A stretch of 64,000 nt of DNA, taken from assembly GCA_023443285.1 (NCBI GenBank), contig JAEZVB010000107.1, positions 1 to 64,000 of the forward strand, given 5' to 3'. The DNA is from Bacillota bacterium. Its GTDB lineage: Bacteria > Bacillota > Negativicutes > Sporomusales > Sporomusaceae. The notes under the pieces were generated by a model. The model ran no database searches. It saw nothing but the letters and a program-made list of their open reading frames with translations, and was not told the DNA's origin. Below are positions 41,698 to 50,268 of the stretch, piece after piece. Every line of letters starts with the position of its first letter. The first letter of the stretch is position 1. The position numbers and the translations under genes are program-made.

Positions 41698-42891
41698 ATG
41701 CGAAAAAGGCTGAGCAGGCGGTTGCTGGTAGTTATTTTCCTAATACTTATGATTATGTCGATCAGCGGTTGCTGGGATCGGAAGGAGATCGAAAATCGCG
41801 GGTATGTACTCGGGGTTGGTATTGATCATGCGACAAACGAAGGCGGGAAAAGAAAAAAGGAGTTTTTGTATTCGCCGCAAGGTGCGGGGCAGAGAAAATA
41901 CCTGGTGACAATGGAGCTGCCTAAGTTTAGGAAGGAAGCAAGCAAGGAGATATCAAGCGCGCAGCAGCATCTCATCTGGGCGGGCGAAGGAGAATCCATG
42001 TTTGCAATTGCCCGCGCCATTAATACCAAAGTATATTTCGGGATGTTTTTTGAAGATATCCAGATTATGGTCTTCAGTGAAGCGGTTGCCAGGGAAGGGA
42101 TCGGGGATATAGTCGATTTCTGGCTACGCGATGCCGAAGTTCGGCGTAAGGTGAAGCTATTTGTCACGCCTGATCGTGCCGAAGACATCTTAAAGGCAAA
42201 GCTACAGGTTGATGAGGTAAACAGTACGTTCATCGCCAAGTTGGTGAAAAATGCCGATAGATCACCGTACTATGCAAGCATGGCCGTGCTCGGCGATATA
42301 TCGGAAGCTATACGGGGAAAACGCTCATTTGTGGTGCCGCTGGTTATGGTGGAAGAACAGGAAGTAAAGCTGGCAAAAGGCGCCATCTTTGACCGGCGGC
42401 AGCAGATGATAGGAGAACTGGATGAGTTTGAATTATATGGAGCAAAGCTCTTAAGGCAGGAATTGAAACAAGGTGTAGTTGTTGTTCCCCATCCGACCGA
42501 TACCAACAAGATCGCTGTATTTGAGTTATATGAGGCCGATATCAAGGTCAAGCCCCACATCGAGGATAATAAATTGCGGTTTTCACTCGAAGCAAAATTT
42601 GTAGGTACATTAGGAGAAACCCAAAATTCTAGGCAAGATGCCCTGGATCCTGAATTTACCAAGGGCATGGAAAAAGCAGTGGCTGATGAATATACACGGT
42701 TAGTACAAAAGGCGTATAGCAAGCAGCAGGATTTAAAGGTAGAGGTATGCAAGCTGGGTAAGTTGGTGTATAACGAGGATCCGCAGTACTGGAAAACCAT
42801 AAAAGAGCGCTGGGAAGAAGAAATATTTCCTACTGTTCCGCTTGACATCAAGGTCACAGTACGTGTTAGAAGGCCGGTTTTAAGGCGCTGA
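41698..42891 (+). CDS. Spore germination lipoprotein, GerC family
   Basis: 397 residues with a lipoprotein signal (MRKRLSRRLLVVIFLILM..., lipobox ISGC, Cys about 27) followed by WDRKEIENRGYVLGVGIDHA, the Ger(x)C signature. Anchored on the outer face of the spore inner membrane, completing the A-B-C receptor. Confidence 0.93.
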   Translation: MRKRLSRRLLVVIFLILMIMSISGCWDRKEIENRGYVLGVGIDHATNEGGKRKKEFLYSPQGAGQRKYLVTMELPKFRKEASKEISSAQQHLIWAGEGESMFAIARAINTKVYFGMFFEDIQIMVFSEAVAREGIGDIVDFWLRDAEVRRKVKLFVTPDRAEDILKAKLQVDEVNSTFIAKLVKNADRSPYYASMAVLGDISEAIRGKRSFVVPLVMVEEQEVKLAKGAIFDRRQQMIGELDEFELYGAKLLRQELKQGVVVVPHPTDTNKIAVFELYEADIKVKPHIEDNKLRFSLEAKFVGTLGETQNSRQDALDPEFTKGMEKAVADEYTRLVQKAYSKQQDLKVEVCKLGKLVYNEDPQYWKTIKERWEEEIFPTVPLDIKVTVRVRRPVLRR

Positions 42892-42892
42892 G

Positions 42893-43096
42893 CTATTGCA
42901 TGATAAGAATGCCGACTCCGCCAATGATATAGCACCATCCGGCGATACGGGCAAACTTTGTGGAACGGATGTGATTGTATTTTGTTTCATGCTTAACGTT
43001 AATAAGTAATGAATAGCAACCGACAAGGATAAGAATTATGGCGAAGGAAGGCTCAAGTGGAGTGGTGAGCAATGTTACTACTGATGTATCGTCCAT
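42893..43096 (-). CDS. Small two-span membrane protein
   Basis: 67 residues with two hydrophobic segments (about 17-33 and 48-66) separated by KHETKYNHIRSTKFA. ATG 43096 preceded by AGGAGCAG. Convergent with the germination operon, 2 bp from the GerC stop. Resembles the CLC_0170-type small proteins of clostridia (tentative). Confidence 0.6.
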   Translation of the reverse strand: MDDTSVVTLLTTPLEPSFAIILILVGCYSLLINVKHETKYNHIRSTKFARIAGWCYIIGGVGILIMQ

Positions 43097-43171
43097 TAGG
43101 GAACTGCTCCTTTACTGAGAACCAGTATTTGTATCGAAAAGGGAATAGTAGCAGTGAGTCAGATGGCGGGA

Positions 43172-43579
43172 TTATTTCTGAGCCATTGAATGGATCAATT
43201 GCCAATGTTCTTCTGTTACCGGCATAACGGAAAGACGGGACTGGCGCACAAGCTCCCATTGCTGGAAGATAGCAGCGGCTTTAATTTCTTTTAAGGTTAC
43301 AGGGCGGTTCAAGGGGTAACGAGGTTCAACATCTACGACAATAAGGCGGCTATCTGTTTCAGCGGGATCGGGGTAGGGGAGCGAGACTATTTCGGCTACA
43401 CCGACGATTGCCTTTTCCTTGCCTGTGTGATAAATGAAGATTAGGTCACCGGGGCTCATGTTTTTTATATGTTTTAGTGCGGTAAAGTTTTTTACTCCGT
43501 TCCAGCGATCACGCCCTATTTGTTGAAGATCGGCGTAGCTATAACTTTCCGGTTCAGTTTTGGCAAGCCAGTAAGCCAT
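43172..43579 (-). CDS. EVE domain protein
   Basis: 135 residues: YWLAKTEPESYSYADL, RWNGVKNFTALKHIKNM, PGDLIFIYHTGKEKAIVG form the PUA-like EVE fold, with Trp/aromatic residues for binding modified bases in nucleic acid. Function not known in most bacteria. Good AGGAGAG ribosome site. No EVE-associated defence gene was seen nearby. Confidence 0.9.
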   Translation of the reverse strand: MAYWLAKTEPESYSYADLQQIGRDRWNGVKNFTALKHIKNMSPGDLIFIYHTGKEKAIVGVAEIVSLPYPDPAETDSRLIVVDVEPRYPLNRPVTLKEIKAAAIFQQWELVRQSRLSVMPVTEEHWQLIHSMAQK

Positions 43580-43697
43580 TATTCCATCACTCTCCTACTA
43601 ATTACTAGTTGAATATTTTATCTATTTCTAATTATATCCTTTAATGGTAAACTTAATAAGTAAGTGATAAGATACAATACGTGAAGGAAGTGGTAGC

Positions 43698-44216
43698 ATG
43701 CGTAAGATGATAGTAATATTCTGCTTGCTGTTGCTGGCTTGTCAGCCTGTATCAGCCAATTCGGTAGAAATCTTGGGTGCCGGCAAGGTGGAGCTTGGAC
43801 AAGATTTCGTGGTGACTGAAGTTCGTGATAAGAATGGAGATATAAATTATAGCTTCAGGGTTAAGGACGGTGAAGTTTGGCGTGGGGCTATGCTAATGCC
43901 AATCAAAGACATGACAGCTAAAGAAGCCAATATAATAAAAATGGATGTGCTTCTGAACCAAATTATCGAGGGAAATATCAGCAAAATGAATGATGTTTTG
44001 TCAACTGAAAAAGCTAGGCAAATGATGGTCGGTGAAAATACGTACACTACAGCTTCAATGAAATTTGGCATACCAGGTGGCGGCATTGTCGCTAATATGG
44101 ATATGACAATAATCTCAGGAGCTAATGGACTCAAGCTGTTTACCTATATATGCGCGGATGGTGACTCGCAATATTGGAAACCCGTCATGCAAAAAATATT
44201 GATTAGTTGTCTTTAA
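43698..44216 (+). CDS. Secreted protein of unknown function
   Basis: 172 residues. Hydrophobic signal (MIVIFCLLLLACQPVSANS; cleavage near ANS, although LLAC could also act as lipobox). Mature domain has charged alpha/beta pattern, no recognised motif. Closed by a shared terminator. Confidence 0.7.
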   Translation: MRKMIVIFCLLLLACQPVSANSVEILGAGKVELGQDFVVTEVRDKNGDINYSFRVKDGEVWRGAMLMPIKDMTAKEANIIKMDVLLNQIIEGNISKMNDVLSTEKARQMMVGENTYTTASMKFGIPGGGIVANMDMTIISGANGLKLFTYICADGDSQYWKPVMQKILISCL

Positions 44217-44220
44217 TTAC

Positions 44221-44276
44221 AAATGCAAAAAAACTTACCGTTCGGGGGAGAGCCGGGCGGTAAGTTTTTTGCATTT
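44221..44276. terminator. Bidirectional terminator
   Basis: AAATGCAAAAAAACTTACCG pairs with CGGTAAGTTTTTTGCATTT, with an inner CCGGGC-type pairing. It serves two convergent genes. Confidence 0.85.
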
Positions 44277-44310
44277 TGTTTTCTGGTTAGCAAGAACCTT
44301 CATTTGCAAG

Positions 44311-45813
44311 TTATTGCTTTATTTTATTCTCAATAGCCTCGGTTACGGTTTGCAGAACCTTTTTCCTGGCATACTCTTTTGAATTAGCCTCTACTAATGT
44401 CCAGGGTGCATAGGTTGTGCTGGTACGGAAAAACATTTCATCCACAGCTTTTTCATAGAGTTCCCATTTTTCCCGGTTACGCCAATCCTCTCCCGTTATT
44501 TTCCACTGTTTTCCCGGATTGGCCATTCTCTCTTCAAAGCGGCGTTTTTGCTCGTCTTTATCAATATGAAGCCAGAATTTCACAAGTACTGTCCCGAAAT
44601 TAGTCCATTGTTCCTCCATTTCATTAATCTCTTTGTAAGCTCTGCGCCACTCCTCCTCCCTGCAAAGGTTCTCGACCCGCTCGACCAACACCCGCCCATA
44701 CCAGCTGCGGTCAAATATGGCAATATGACCGGCTTTAGGAATGCCTTTCCAAAAGCGCCACAAGTAGTGATAGGCCTTTTCTTCTTCTGTCGGAGCCGAT
44801 ACCGGAATAACGGTATAGCCACGCGGATCCATATTTTGAGTAAGCCGCCTGATGGCACCACCTTTTCCGGCGGCGTCCCAACCTTCAAATGCAATAATTA
44901 CGGGGATGCGTTTATTGTAAATAATATATTCCAGTTCTCGTACCCGTGATTGATACACTTTCATTGATTTCTGATAATCTGATGCTTTCAGGGTTTGGGT
45001 CAAATCGACACCAGCCAAAATTGATGAAGTTAATATTTTAGCGACCTCCGGGCTGATCAGGGGTTTAGCCAAATTAACTTGTGGGTTCACACATACTTGC
45101 TGCGAACTAGTAATTTGTTTTTCAACAGCCTCGATAACTGTGTTGAGAATTTTTATTGTAGCATACCGCCGGTCATGGGCTTCGACAATTGTCCAGGGCG
45201 CGAATTCAGCGTCTGAGTGCTGAAGCATTTCCTCAATGGCGGCAAGGTATTTGCCGTAATGACGATGGTGCTCCCAGTCAGTATCGGTTACCCGCCAGGC
45301 AGTTGCCGAATCTTTCTCTAATTTTTTCAAGCGTTTATGCTGTTCTTTTTCACTAATATGTAAAAAAAATTTGATAATTAATGTTCCATCATCAGCCAAT
45401 TGTCTTTCCAAGGAAAGGCTGTCATGAAATGCCTTTTGCATCTCATTCGTACTGGCCTGCTTCATTACGTTATCTACTAAAATCTTGGTATACCAGCTTT
45501 TGTCAAGAATGACTATTCTGCCGCGCTGAGGAGTTTTTCTCCAAAAACGCCAGAAGTATGGTCGCATGACAGCTTCTTCATGGTCTTCGCCGGTGGTGTA
45601 TACGTTGAAACCGCGTGGATCAAGAGACAAAATAAGTTCATTGATAAGAGTCCCTTTGCCAGACGCATCCCAGCCCTCAAATACTATTAAAACAGGAATG
45701 CCCAAGTCTCTGGCCTGTCGCTGCAGTTCGCCTAACTTTTCCCGGAGGTTGTCAATCATATCTTTATATTCGGGCTTGCCCAGTTTCTTATTTAAGTCTA
45801 CCTTTTCAAGCAT
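44311..45813 (-). CDS. pap: Polyphosphate:AMP phosphotransferase (two-domain PPK2)
   Basis: About 500 residues with two complete PPK2 modules, each with a Walker A loop (VFEGWDASGKGTLI at about 53, AFEGWDAAGKGGAI at about 310) and DRSWY or DKSWY (Walker B region). Such two-domain enzymes transfer phosphate from polyphosphate to AMP, making ADP, and connect polyphosphate with the adenylate pool. Start set at ATG 45813 since GGAGGTG is at the right distance; an ATG at 45849 lies before it. Confidence 0.9.
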   Translation of the reverse strand: MLEKVDLNKKLGKPEYKDMIDNLREKLGELQRQARDLGIPVLIVFEGWDASGKGTLINELILSLDPRGFNVYTTGEDHEEAVMRPYFWRFWRKTPQRGRIVILDKSWYTKILVDNVMKQASTNEMQKAFHDSLSLERQLADDGTLIIKFFLHISEKEQHKRLKKLEKDSATAWRVTDTDWEHHRHYGKYLAAIEEMLQHSDAEFAPWTIVEAHDRRYATIKILNTVIEAVEKQITSSQQVCVNPQVNLAKPLISPEVAKILTSSILAGVDLTQTLKASDYQKSMKVYQSRVRELEYIIYNKRIPVIIAFEGWDAAGKGGAIRRLTQNMDPRGYTVIPVSAPTEEEKAYHYLWRFWKGIPKAGHIAIFDRSWYGRVLVERVENLCREEEWRRAYKEINEMEEQWTNFGTVLVKFWLHIDKDEQKRRFEERMANPGKQWKITGEDWRNREKWELYEKAVDEMFFRTSTTYAPWTLVEANSKEYARKKVLQTVTEAIENKIKQ

Positions 45814-45990
45814 ACAAACACCTCCTGGTTGATTTTTTGATTTAGACATGGATATTCAACTGCGACTATATCTGTTATTAATTTATTTTAACAAAGTTTA
45901 GGCCGTTTTTAATAGTCCATAAAAAAATCTTACTAGTGCTCAGAGTAAGCAGGTGACTGGAAACAAGGGGGACAACTTTCGCATAAATAT

Positions 45991-46008
45991 AATATTGCGC
46001 GCAATATT
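45991..46008. promoter_or_regulatory. 18-bp perfect palindrome upstream of the aldolase
   Basis: AATATTGCGCGCAATATT, 54 bp before the aldolase start. Candidate operator; the protein that binds is unknown. Confidence 0.4.
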
Positions 46009-46061
46009 TTCTTCTGTTACGATAGGACTAAATAATAAGTTGAAGTCTGGAGGTAGTGAGA

Positions 46062-46871
46062 ATGTACGAAGTAATTTCTACAGAAGCGTCTTCCACAATT
46101 CTGCGAAATACAGTAAAAGAAAAACTTGTTGCCGGAAACAAAGTGCTTGGAACGTTTTTCGAGCTGGGGGGCGCTAGTGCAGTAGAGTGCCTGGCGCGAG
46201 GTGGCTTTGATTACATAATTATTGATACCGAACATGGTCCATTTTCTGTGGAAACCACCATGGAATACATTCGTGCCGCAGAAAACAACGGTCTTACGCC
46301 GCTGGTTCGAATTGGTGAGATAACCAGGCCAAGTGTGCTGCGTATATTGGATATCGGGGCTAAGGGGTTAATTATCCCCAACATTCATACTCCCGAAGAG
46401 GTGAGACAGCTTGTGCGCTACGCAAAATTTGCCCCACTTGGCCAGCGAGGCTATTGCCCTACCCGTACAACCTGCTGGGGTGCGGATGCTTGTATTGCCG
46501 ATGCCAAGTCCTACATGGGGCTGTGTAATGATCAGACCTTACTGTTTCCACAATGCGAAACGGTAGGCGCTTATGAAAATATTGAGGAAATAGTAGCTAT
46601 AGAGGGTGTTGCCGGAATATTTGTCGGCCCGGCCGATTTATCGATTGCGTTGGGTGTACCGTTGGACTTCAATTCACCCAGACTTAAAAGTGCCATATTG
46701 CATGTGCTGGATGCCTGCAAAAAGGCAAATAAGTTTTCATTCATCTTTGCCGGCAGTTCTGAAGCGGCCAGGGAGTGGTTTGCTTTAGGGTTTGACAGCG
46801 TATGCTACAGCCTGGATGCATCGATTTTTGTCAAGGCATGTCAAGAGGCTGTTTCGGCCTGTAAGAGATGA
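46062..46871 (+). CDS. HpaI/HpcH family aldolase
   Basis: 269 residues from ATG 46062 (GGAGGT seven bases upstream). Class II pyruvate-type aldolase: DTEHGPFS (catalytic His), RIGEITRPSVLRILDIGAKG, metal ligand Glu in FPQCETVGAYENI and Asp in GIFVGPADLSIALG. It splits or makes 4-hydroxy-2-oxoacids to pyruvate and an aldehyde (4-hydroxy-2-oxoheptane-dioate type); exact substrate unknown. Remains of a second copy lie just downstream. Confidence 0.88.
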   Translation: MYEVISTEASSTILRNTVKEKLVAGNKVLGTFFELGGASAVECLARGGFDYIIIDTEHGPFSVETTMEYIRAAENNGLTPLVRIGEITRPSVLRILDIGAKGLIIPNIHTPEEVRQLVRYAKFAPLGQRGYCPTRTTCWGADACIADAKSYMGLCNDQTLLFPQCETVGAYENIEEIVAIEGVAGIFVGPADLSIALGVPLDFNSPRLKSAILHVLDACKKANKFSFIFAGSSEAAREWFALGFDSVCYSLDASIFVKACQEAVSACKR

Positions 46872-46926
46872 AATAAAGCCAAAATAAGTTAGGCTCATCT
46901 GCGAAGTTGCGCTCGCATGAAAGGCA

Positions 46927-46972
46927 ATAGGGTCAGGTTTGACTTAGCTACATAAGTCAAACCTGACCCTAT
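46927..46972. repeat. Perfect 20-bp hairpin, REP-like element
   Basis: ATAGGGTCAGGTTTGACTTA pairs exactly with its complement after a 6-nt loop. Sequence of the GGGTCAGGT type, found with REP-associated transposases in Firmicutes; it separates the aldolase from its relic. Confidence 0.6.
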
Positions 46973-46981
46973 ACTATATAT

Positions 46982-47058
46982 GCCGATCTATCGATTGCTT
47001 TGGGCGTACCGCTGGACTTCAATTTTGGGCCTGTAAGAGTGAAATGAAGTAAAGCTAA
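46982..47058 (+). pseudogene. Relic of a second HpaI-type aldolase gene
   Basis: GCCGATCTATCGATTGC... (46982-47024) encodes ADLSIALGVPLDFN, identical in protein to 46632-46674 of the intact aldolase. The four differences in that stretch are all synonymous. The piece then jumps to GGCCTGTAAGAGTGAAATGA, matching the 3' end of the aldolase (46856). About 180 bp in between and the whole 5' part are missing. Confidence 0.8.
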
Positions 47059-47060
47059 AA

Positions 47061-47642
47061 CTATTTCATTAATTTTTTCATTGAAAAATTGTAACTGCTG
47101 ATTTGCCAGATGATAATGCCCAAAATAATAGTGGAACTAGAAATCGGCAGTCCTGAAAATTCTGCAATTCTTTTACCTGATACGTCTCCGTTTTGGTTAT
47201 AGGATGGTTCAAGCAACTGATATTTAAAACCAATTTTAAGTACGTTTGTCTTGCCGTCAACTGCCTGTTCGCTAGGCATACTGAGAATGGAGAACTGGAA
47301 ACAGGAAAAACAAAATAAGCAAATTAGAATTGCTAGCGAGGTTAACATAGTGTTTTTGGCGGCCTGGCCAGTCAATATAACCTCGCGCTCATCGCTTTCC
47401 TTAATTAAGGTTAGTTTGGTCAGTACGGATTGACGAAATGATTCGGACACCAATAACCAGATGCTAAGAGAAGTAGCAAGTAGCATAAACAGCACTACGA
47501 TAAAACCATATAGTAACTGCGCAAAATAGCTGACTGCGGCATATTGTTCTAACTGAAATACGTGATCTCCGATGACCGCTATCACTACCAGAGGCAATCC
47601 GTATAGGAAAAATTTCAACACCAGCATATCAAACTTTTTCAT
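47061..47642 (-). CDS. Membrane protein paired with XRE regulator
   Basis: 193 residues with four hydrophobic segments (about 10-25, 40-65, 98-118, 165-182), and between the second and third the cytoplasmic LTLIKESDEREVILTGQAA motif of DUF2178/DUF3169-like proteins. These commonly lie next to a small XRE regulator. It overlaps the regulator gene by 4 bp. Function unknown. Confidence 0.75.
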   Translation of the reverse strand: MKKFDMLVLKFFLYGLPLVVIAVIGDHVFQLEQYAAVSYFAQLLYGFIVVLFMLLATSLSIWLLVSESFRQSVLTKLTLIKESDEREVILTGQAAKNTMLTSLAILICLFCFSCFQFSILSMPSEQAVDGKTNVLKIGFKYQLLEPSYNQNGDVSGKRIAEFSGLPISSSTIILGIIIWQISSYNFSMKKLMK

Positions 47643-47872
47643 TCTGATTCTTCCTCCTCAATTGAAAAAATTGCATTAATGTCCGTCTTGAAAAAACGAG
47701 AAATCCGAAAAGCCAGCTCTAGTGAAGGATTATATCCGCTCTTCTCAATGGCAACAATAGTGGCGCGAGTGACACCGACTTCTTTGGCAAGCTGCTCCTG
47801 GGTTATCTTGTGTTCAGCACGCAAAACAGGCAAACGATTAATAATCTTTAGCTGAACTTTTGATTTCGTCAT
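47639..47872 (-). CDS. XRE family small transcriptional regulator
   Basis: 77 residues consisting almost entirely of a Cro/CI helix-turn-helix (LRAEHKITQEQLAKEVGVTRATIVAIEKSGYNPSLELAFRIS split over residues 17-57). Likely a repressor of its own operon with the membrane protein; a perfect inverted repeat covers its promoter. Confidence 0.9.
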   Translation of the reverse strand: MTKSKVQLKIINRLPVLRAEHKITQEQLAKEVGVTRATIVAIEKSGYNPSLELAFRISRFFKTDINAIFSIEEEESE

Positions 47873-47910
47873 GGCTAACCCCCTTTACCCAATAGTACAT
47901 TTAATCGTAG

Positions 47911-47949
47911 TGTAAAATAAACTATACACGATGTCAAGTTTATTTTACA
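47911..47949 (-). promoter_or_regulatory. Promoter and operator of the XRE operon
   Basis: On the minus strand TTGACA and TACACT are spaced by 17 bp, an almost ideal promoter. A perfect 13-bp inverted repeat (TGTAAAATAAACT / AGTTTATTTTACA, spacer 13) covers both boxes, as expected for an autorepressor. Confidence 0.7.
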
Positions 47950-48304
47950 AAAAATATAGTATTAATTCTAATCAATGATCAGCGCTTCTGATGCCTATTG
48001 AATTTGATGTATCAATAGGGAGAACAACGGCCCCCTGCGTACCTACGCAGGCTTGGAGCTTGTCAGAGAATATGTAAAAAATGAATATTCTAACAGGGAA
48101 TAGAGAGAGTTTTGTCGAAATATATATATAGATAAACTTGTTCGATAAAACTAAGTTAACAATCATCTTCAATACTTATTTAACATATATCATTTGTTAG
48201 GTGATTTTGCCTATAGCATAATGAGAATGGATATATGTTCATAATGAATTATTGGTAATGGTCAGCCAAGTTTACAGTTTGCGATGATAAGAGGAGGGTG
48301 AGTT
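47950..48304. other. Intergenic region with three successive hairpins
   Basis: Hairpins at 47994-48019 (CCTATTGA/TCAATAGG), 48036-48051 (CTGCGT/ACGCAG) and 48067-48091 (AGAATAT/ATATTCT). No convincing gene; a 28-codon open frame at 47992 crosses them. Then AT-rich DNA leading to the chemoreceptor with GAGGAGGGTGA. Confidence 0.45.
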
Positions 48305-49846
48305 TTGTTTACATTCAAACATCTTAGTTGGAAACTTGTTTTTGTTTTTTCGCTTATTATTATTTGCGGTACTTCGGCAATTGGCATTTATTCGGTTTAT
48401 AATTTGCAGACGAAGGTTATTGCTGCCGCCCAGGAAAAACTCCGGTCGGATTTGACTATTGCGAAGGCTTATTTTAATAGTCGGGTTCCAGGGGAGTGGG
48501 TAGTTAAAGAAAGTAAGCTGTTTAAAGGGAGTACGTTAATTAATGATAGTGCATTTGTTGATGAAATAAAGGAAATGACGAACGATAATGTTACCATTTT
48601 CCTGAATGATACTCGGATAGCCACTAGCGTTCTTACACCTGAGGGAACACGGGCGGTTGGTACAAAAGCGTCATCTGAAGTAGCCAATATGGTGTTGCAA
48701 AGCAATAGGACTTTTTTGGGTAAGGCGCAAGTGGTTGGTGTGGATAATCAAGCTATCTATGATCCTATCTTGGACGTAAATGGCAAGGCGATTGGCATGT
48801 TTTTTGTTGGGGTTCCAAATACTCCTTATGAGCGAATGATAACTGATTTTAAAATCAGCTTAGCAATTTTTCTTGTTATTGAAGTGCTATTATCAGCGGT
48901 AATTATCCTTTACATGGCGCGGAGGATAACTAAGCCCATTGAAGATCTCGCAAACGTAGCGGCGCTTGTGGCGACAGGAAATTTGGCGGTTAGTATTGAT
49001 ATTGATGCAAAAGATGAAACTGGCGCATTAGCAGCAGCCTTTTCCAAAATGACCGATAATCTTAATCAGGTTATCTTCCATATGGGGATGGCAGCGAATC
49101 AGGTTGCAGCAGGCTCAACCCAAGTATCAGATGCGAGCCTGGCATTATCGCAAGGGACAACTGAGCAGGCCGACGCAATTGAGCAACTGGCTGCTTCCCT
49201 TAAGCAGATCTCTTCGCAGACAAATGTAAACGCCGACCATGCCAACGAGGGTAGGAACTTAGCGGATGCAGTTAAGGAAAAAGCAGCTAACAGCAAGTAT
49301 CATATGAATGAAATGTTACAGGCGATGGAGGAAATCAATGCATCTTCCGCCAATATTTCAAAAATTATTAAGGTTATTGATGAAATTGCCTTCCAAACCA
49401 ATATTTTAGCCCTCAACGCGGCAGTTGAAGCCAGCAGAGCCGGTCAGCACGGCAAAGGGTTTGCTGTGGTAGCAGAAGAAGTTAGAAACTTAGCCTCACG
49501 CTCGGCCAATGCTGCCAAAGAAACAACAGCGCTGATTGAAGGTTCGGTGAGAAAAGTAGGAGATGGTACAAAAGTTGCCAAATCCACGGCTGAAGAGTTA
49601 AACCAGATTGTAGAAGAAGTTTCGAAGGTAGCACAGCTGGTCGATAATATTGCTGTAGCTTGTAGTGAACAGGCTATTGGCATATCTCAGGTCAACCAGG
49701 GTATTATGCAGGTATCGTATGTTGTGCAGAACAATTCTTCAACAGCTCAGCAAAGCGCTGCGGCAAGTGAAGAATTAAGCAGCCAAGCAGCATTGTTAAG
49801 AGACCTGGTAAGTAGGTTTAACCTGAAAAATGGTATTTGTGACTGA
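48305..49846 (+). CDS. Methyl-accepting chemotaxis protein, sCache type
   Basis: 513 residues from TTG 48305 behind GAGGAGGGTGA. TM1 about 10-30, a single Cache-like sensor (about 35-185, FLNDTRIATSVLTPEGTRAVG, GKAIGMFFVGVP), TM2 about 188-208, HAMP, then a signalling domain with the tip DEIAFQTNILALNAAVEASR. It reports small extracytoplasmic ligands to CheA. No chemotaxis gene adjoins it. A terminator follows. Confidence 0.92.
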   Translation: MFTFKHLSWKLVFVFSLIIICGTSAIGIYSVYNLQTKVIAAAQEKLRSDLTIAKAYFNSRVPGEWVVKESKLFKGSTLINDSAFVDEIKEMTNDNVTIFLNDTRIATSVLTPEGTRAVGTKASSEVANMVLQSNRTFLGKAQVVGVDNQAIYDPILDVNGKAIGMFFVGVPNTPYERMITDFKISLAIFLVIEVLLSAVIILYMARRITKPIEDLANVAALVATGNLAVSIDIDAKDETGALAAAFSKMTDNLNQVIFHMGMAANQVAAGSTQVSDASLALSQGTTEQADAIEQLAASLKQISSQTNVNADHANEGRNLADAVKEKAANSKYHMNEMLQAMEEINASSANISKIIKVIDEIAFQTNILALNAAVEASRAGQHGKGFAVVAEEVRNLASRSANAAKETTALIEGSVRKVGDGTKVAKSTAEELNQIVEEVSKVAQLVDNIAVACSEQAIGISQVNQGIMQVSYVVQNNSSTAQQSAAASEELSSQAALLRDLVSRFNLKNGICD

Positions 49847-49909
49847 CGGGCTGAAGAACCTAGTCTTGTTTAAATAGGTGAATGCTGACTGCCAGGTTAC
49901 ATAAAGATG

Positions 49910-49944
49910 CATCAAAAACCCACGTAGAACGTGGGTTTTTGATG
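49910..49944 (+). terminator. Terminator of the chemoreceptor gene
   Basis: CATCAAAAACCCACGT / ACGTGGGTTTTTGATG, a 16-bp perfect stem with a 3-nt loop. Confidence 0.85.
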
Positions 49945-50018
49945 TTTAGGTCATTGACAAGATGACGCTATTTTCATAAAATGTAAAATGAATCCACTGT
50001 GAAAGGAGGCCAGGAGTG

Positions 50019-50186
50019 ATGATTTCTGTTTTCGGTTATATAAGGCCGCGAGATGTAAAATCACCTGTTCGCGCAAGCGATTTAGGCGGAAATTGGATAG
50101 GTATGTCCTTTTTTATGCAAACAACATATCTAAAACAGTTCCGGAAGCTCTTGGCTGCAAATAGAAAAGCACATACACTTTTCTAA
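50019..50186 (+). CDS. Possible 55-residue small protein
   Basis: ATG 50019 behind AAAGGAGG (with GTG 50016 adjacent), 55 codons to TAA 50184, followed by its own terminator at 50201. Sequence MISVFGYIRPRDVKSPVRAS... then QTTYLKQFRKLLAANRKAHT is basic. Unknown family. The good ribosome site and terminator argue that it is expressed. Confidence 0.45.
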   Translation: MISVFGYIRPRDVKSPVRASDLGGNWIGMSFFMQTTYLKQFRKLLAANRKAHTLF

Positions 50187-50200
50187 ATTTATTTACTGCA

Positions 50201-50232
50201 AAAAGGGCACCGGTTATTCGGTGTCTTTTTTT
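50201..50232 (+). terminator. Terminator between the small ORF and the MATE gene
   Basis: GGGCACCG / CGGTGTCT stem then TTTTTTT. Confidence 0.75.
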
Positions 50233-50268
50233 GTAGTTTTTTTTATTTCTTTCATAGGAGGAATTATT

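Noticed and set aside
43172..43579. EVE protein as part of a defence island
   Set aside because: Neighbours are germination, small membrane and metabolic genes; no restriction or other defence gene was seen.
47972..48172. 66-codon minus-strand frame
   Set aside because: It crosses the three hairpins, begins in AT-rich DNA without a ribosome site, and its product has no recognisable feature.
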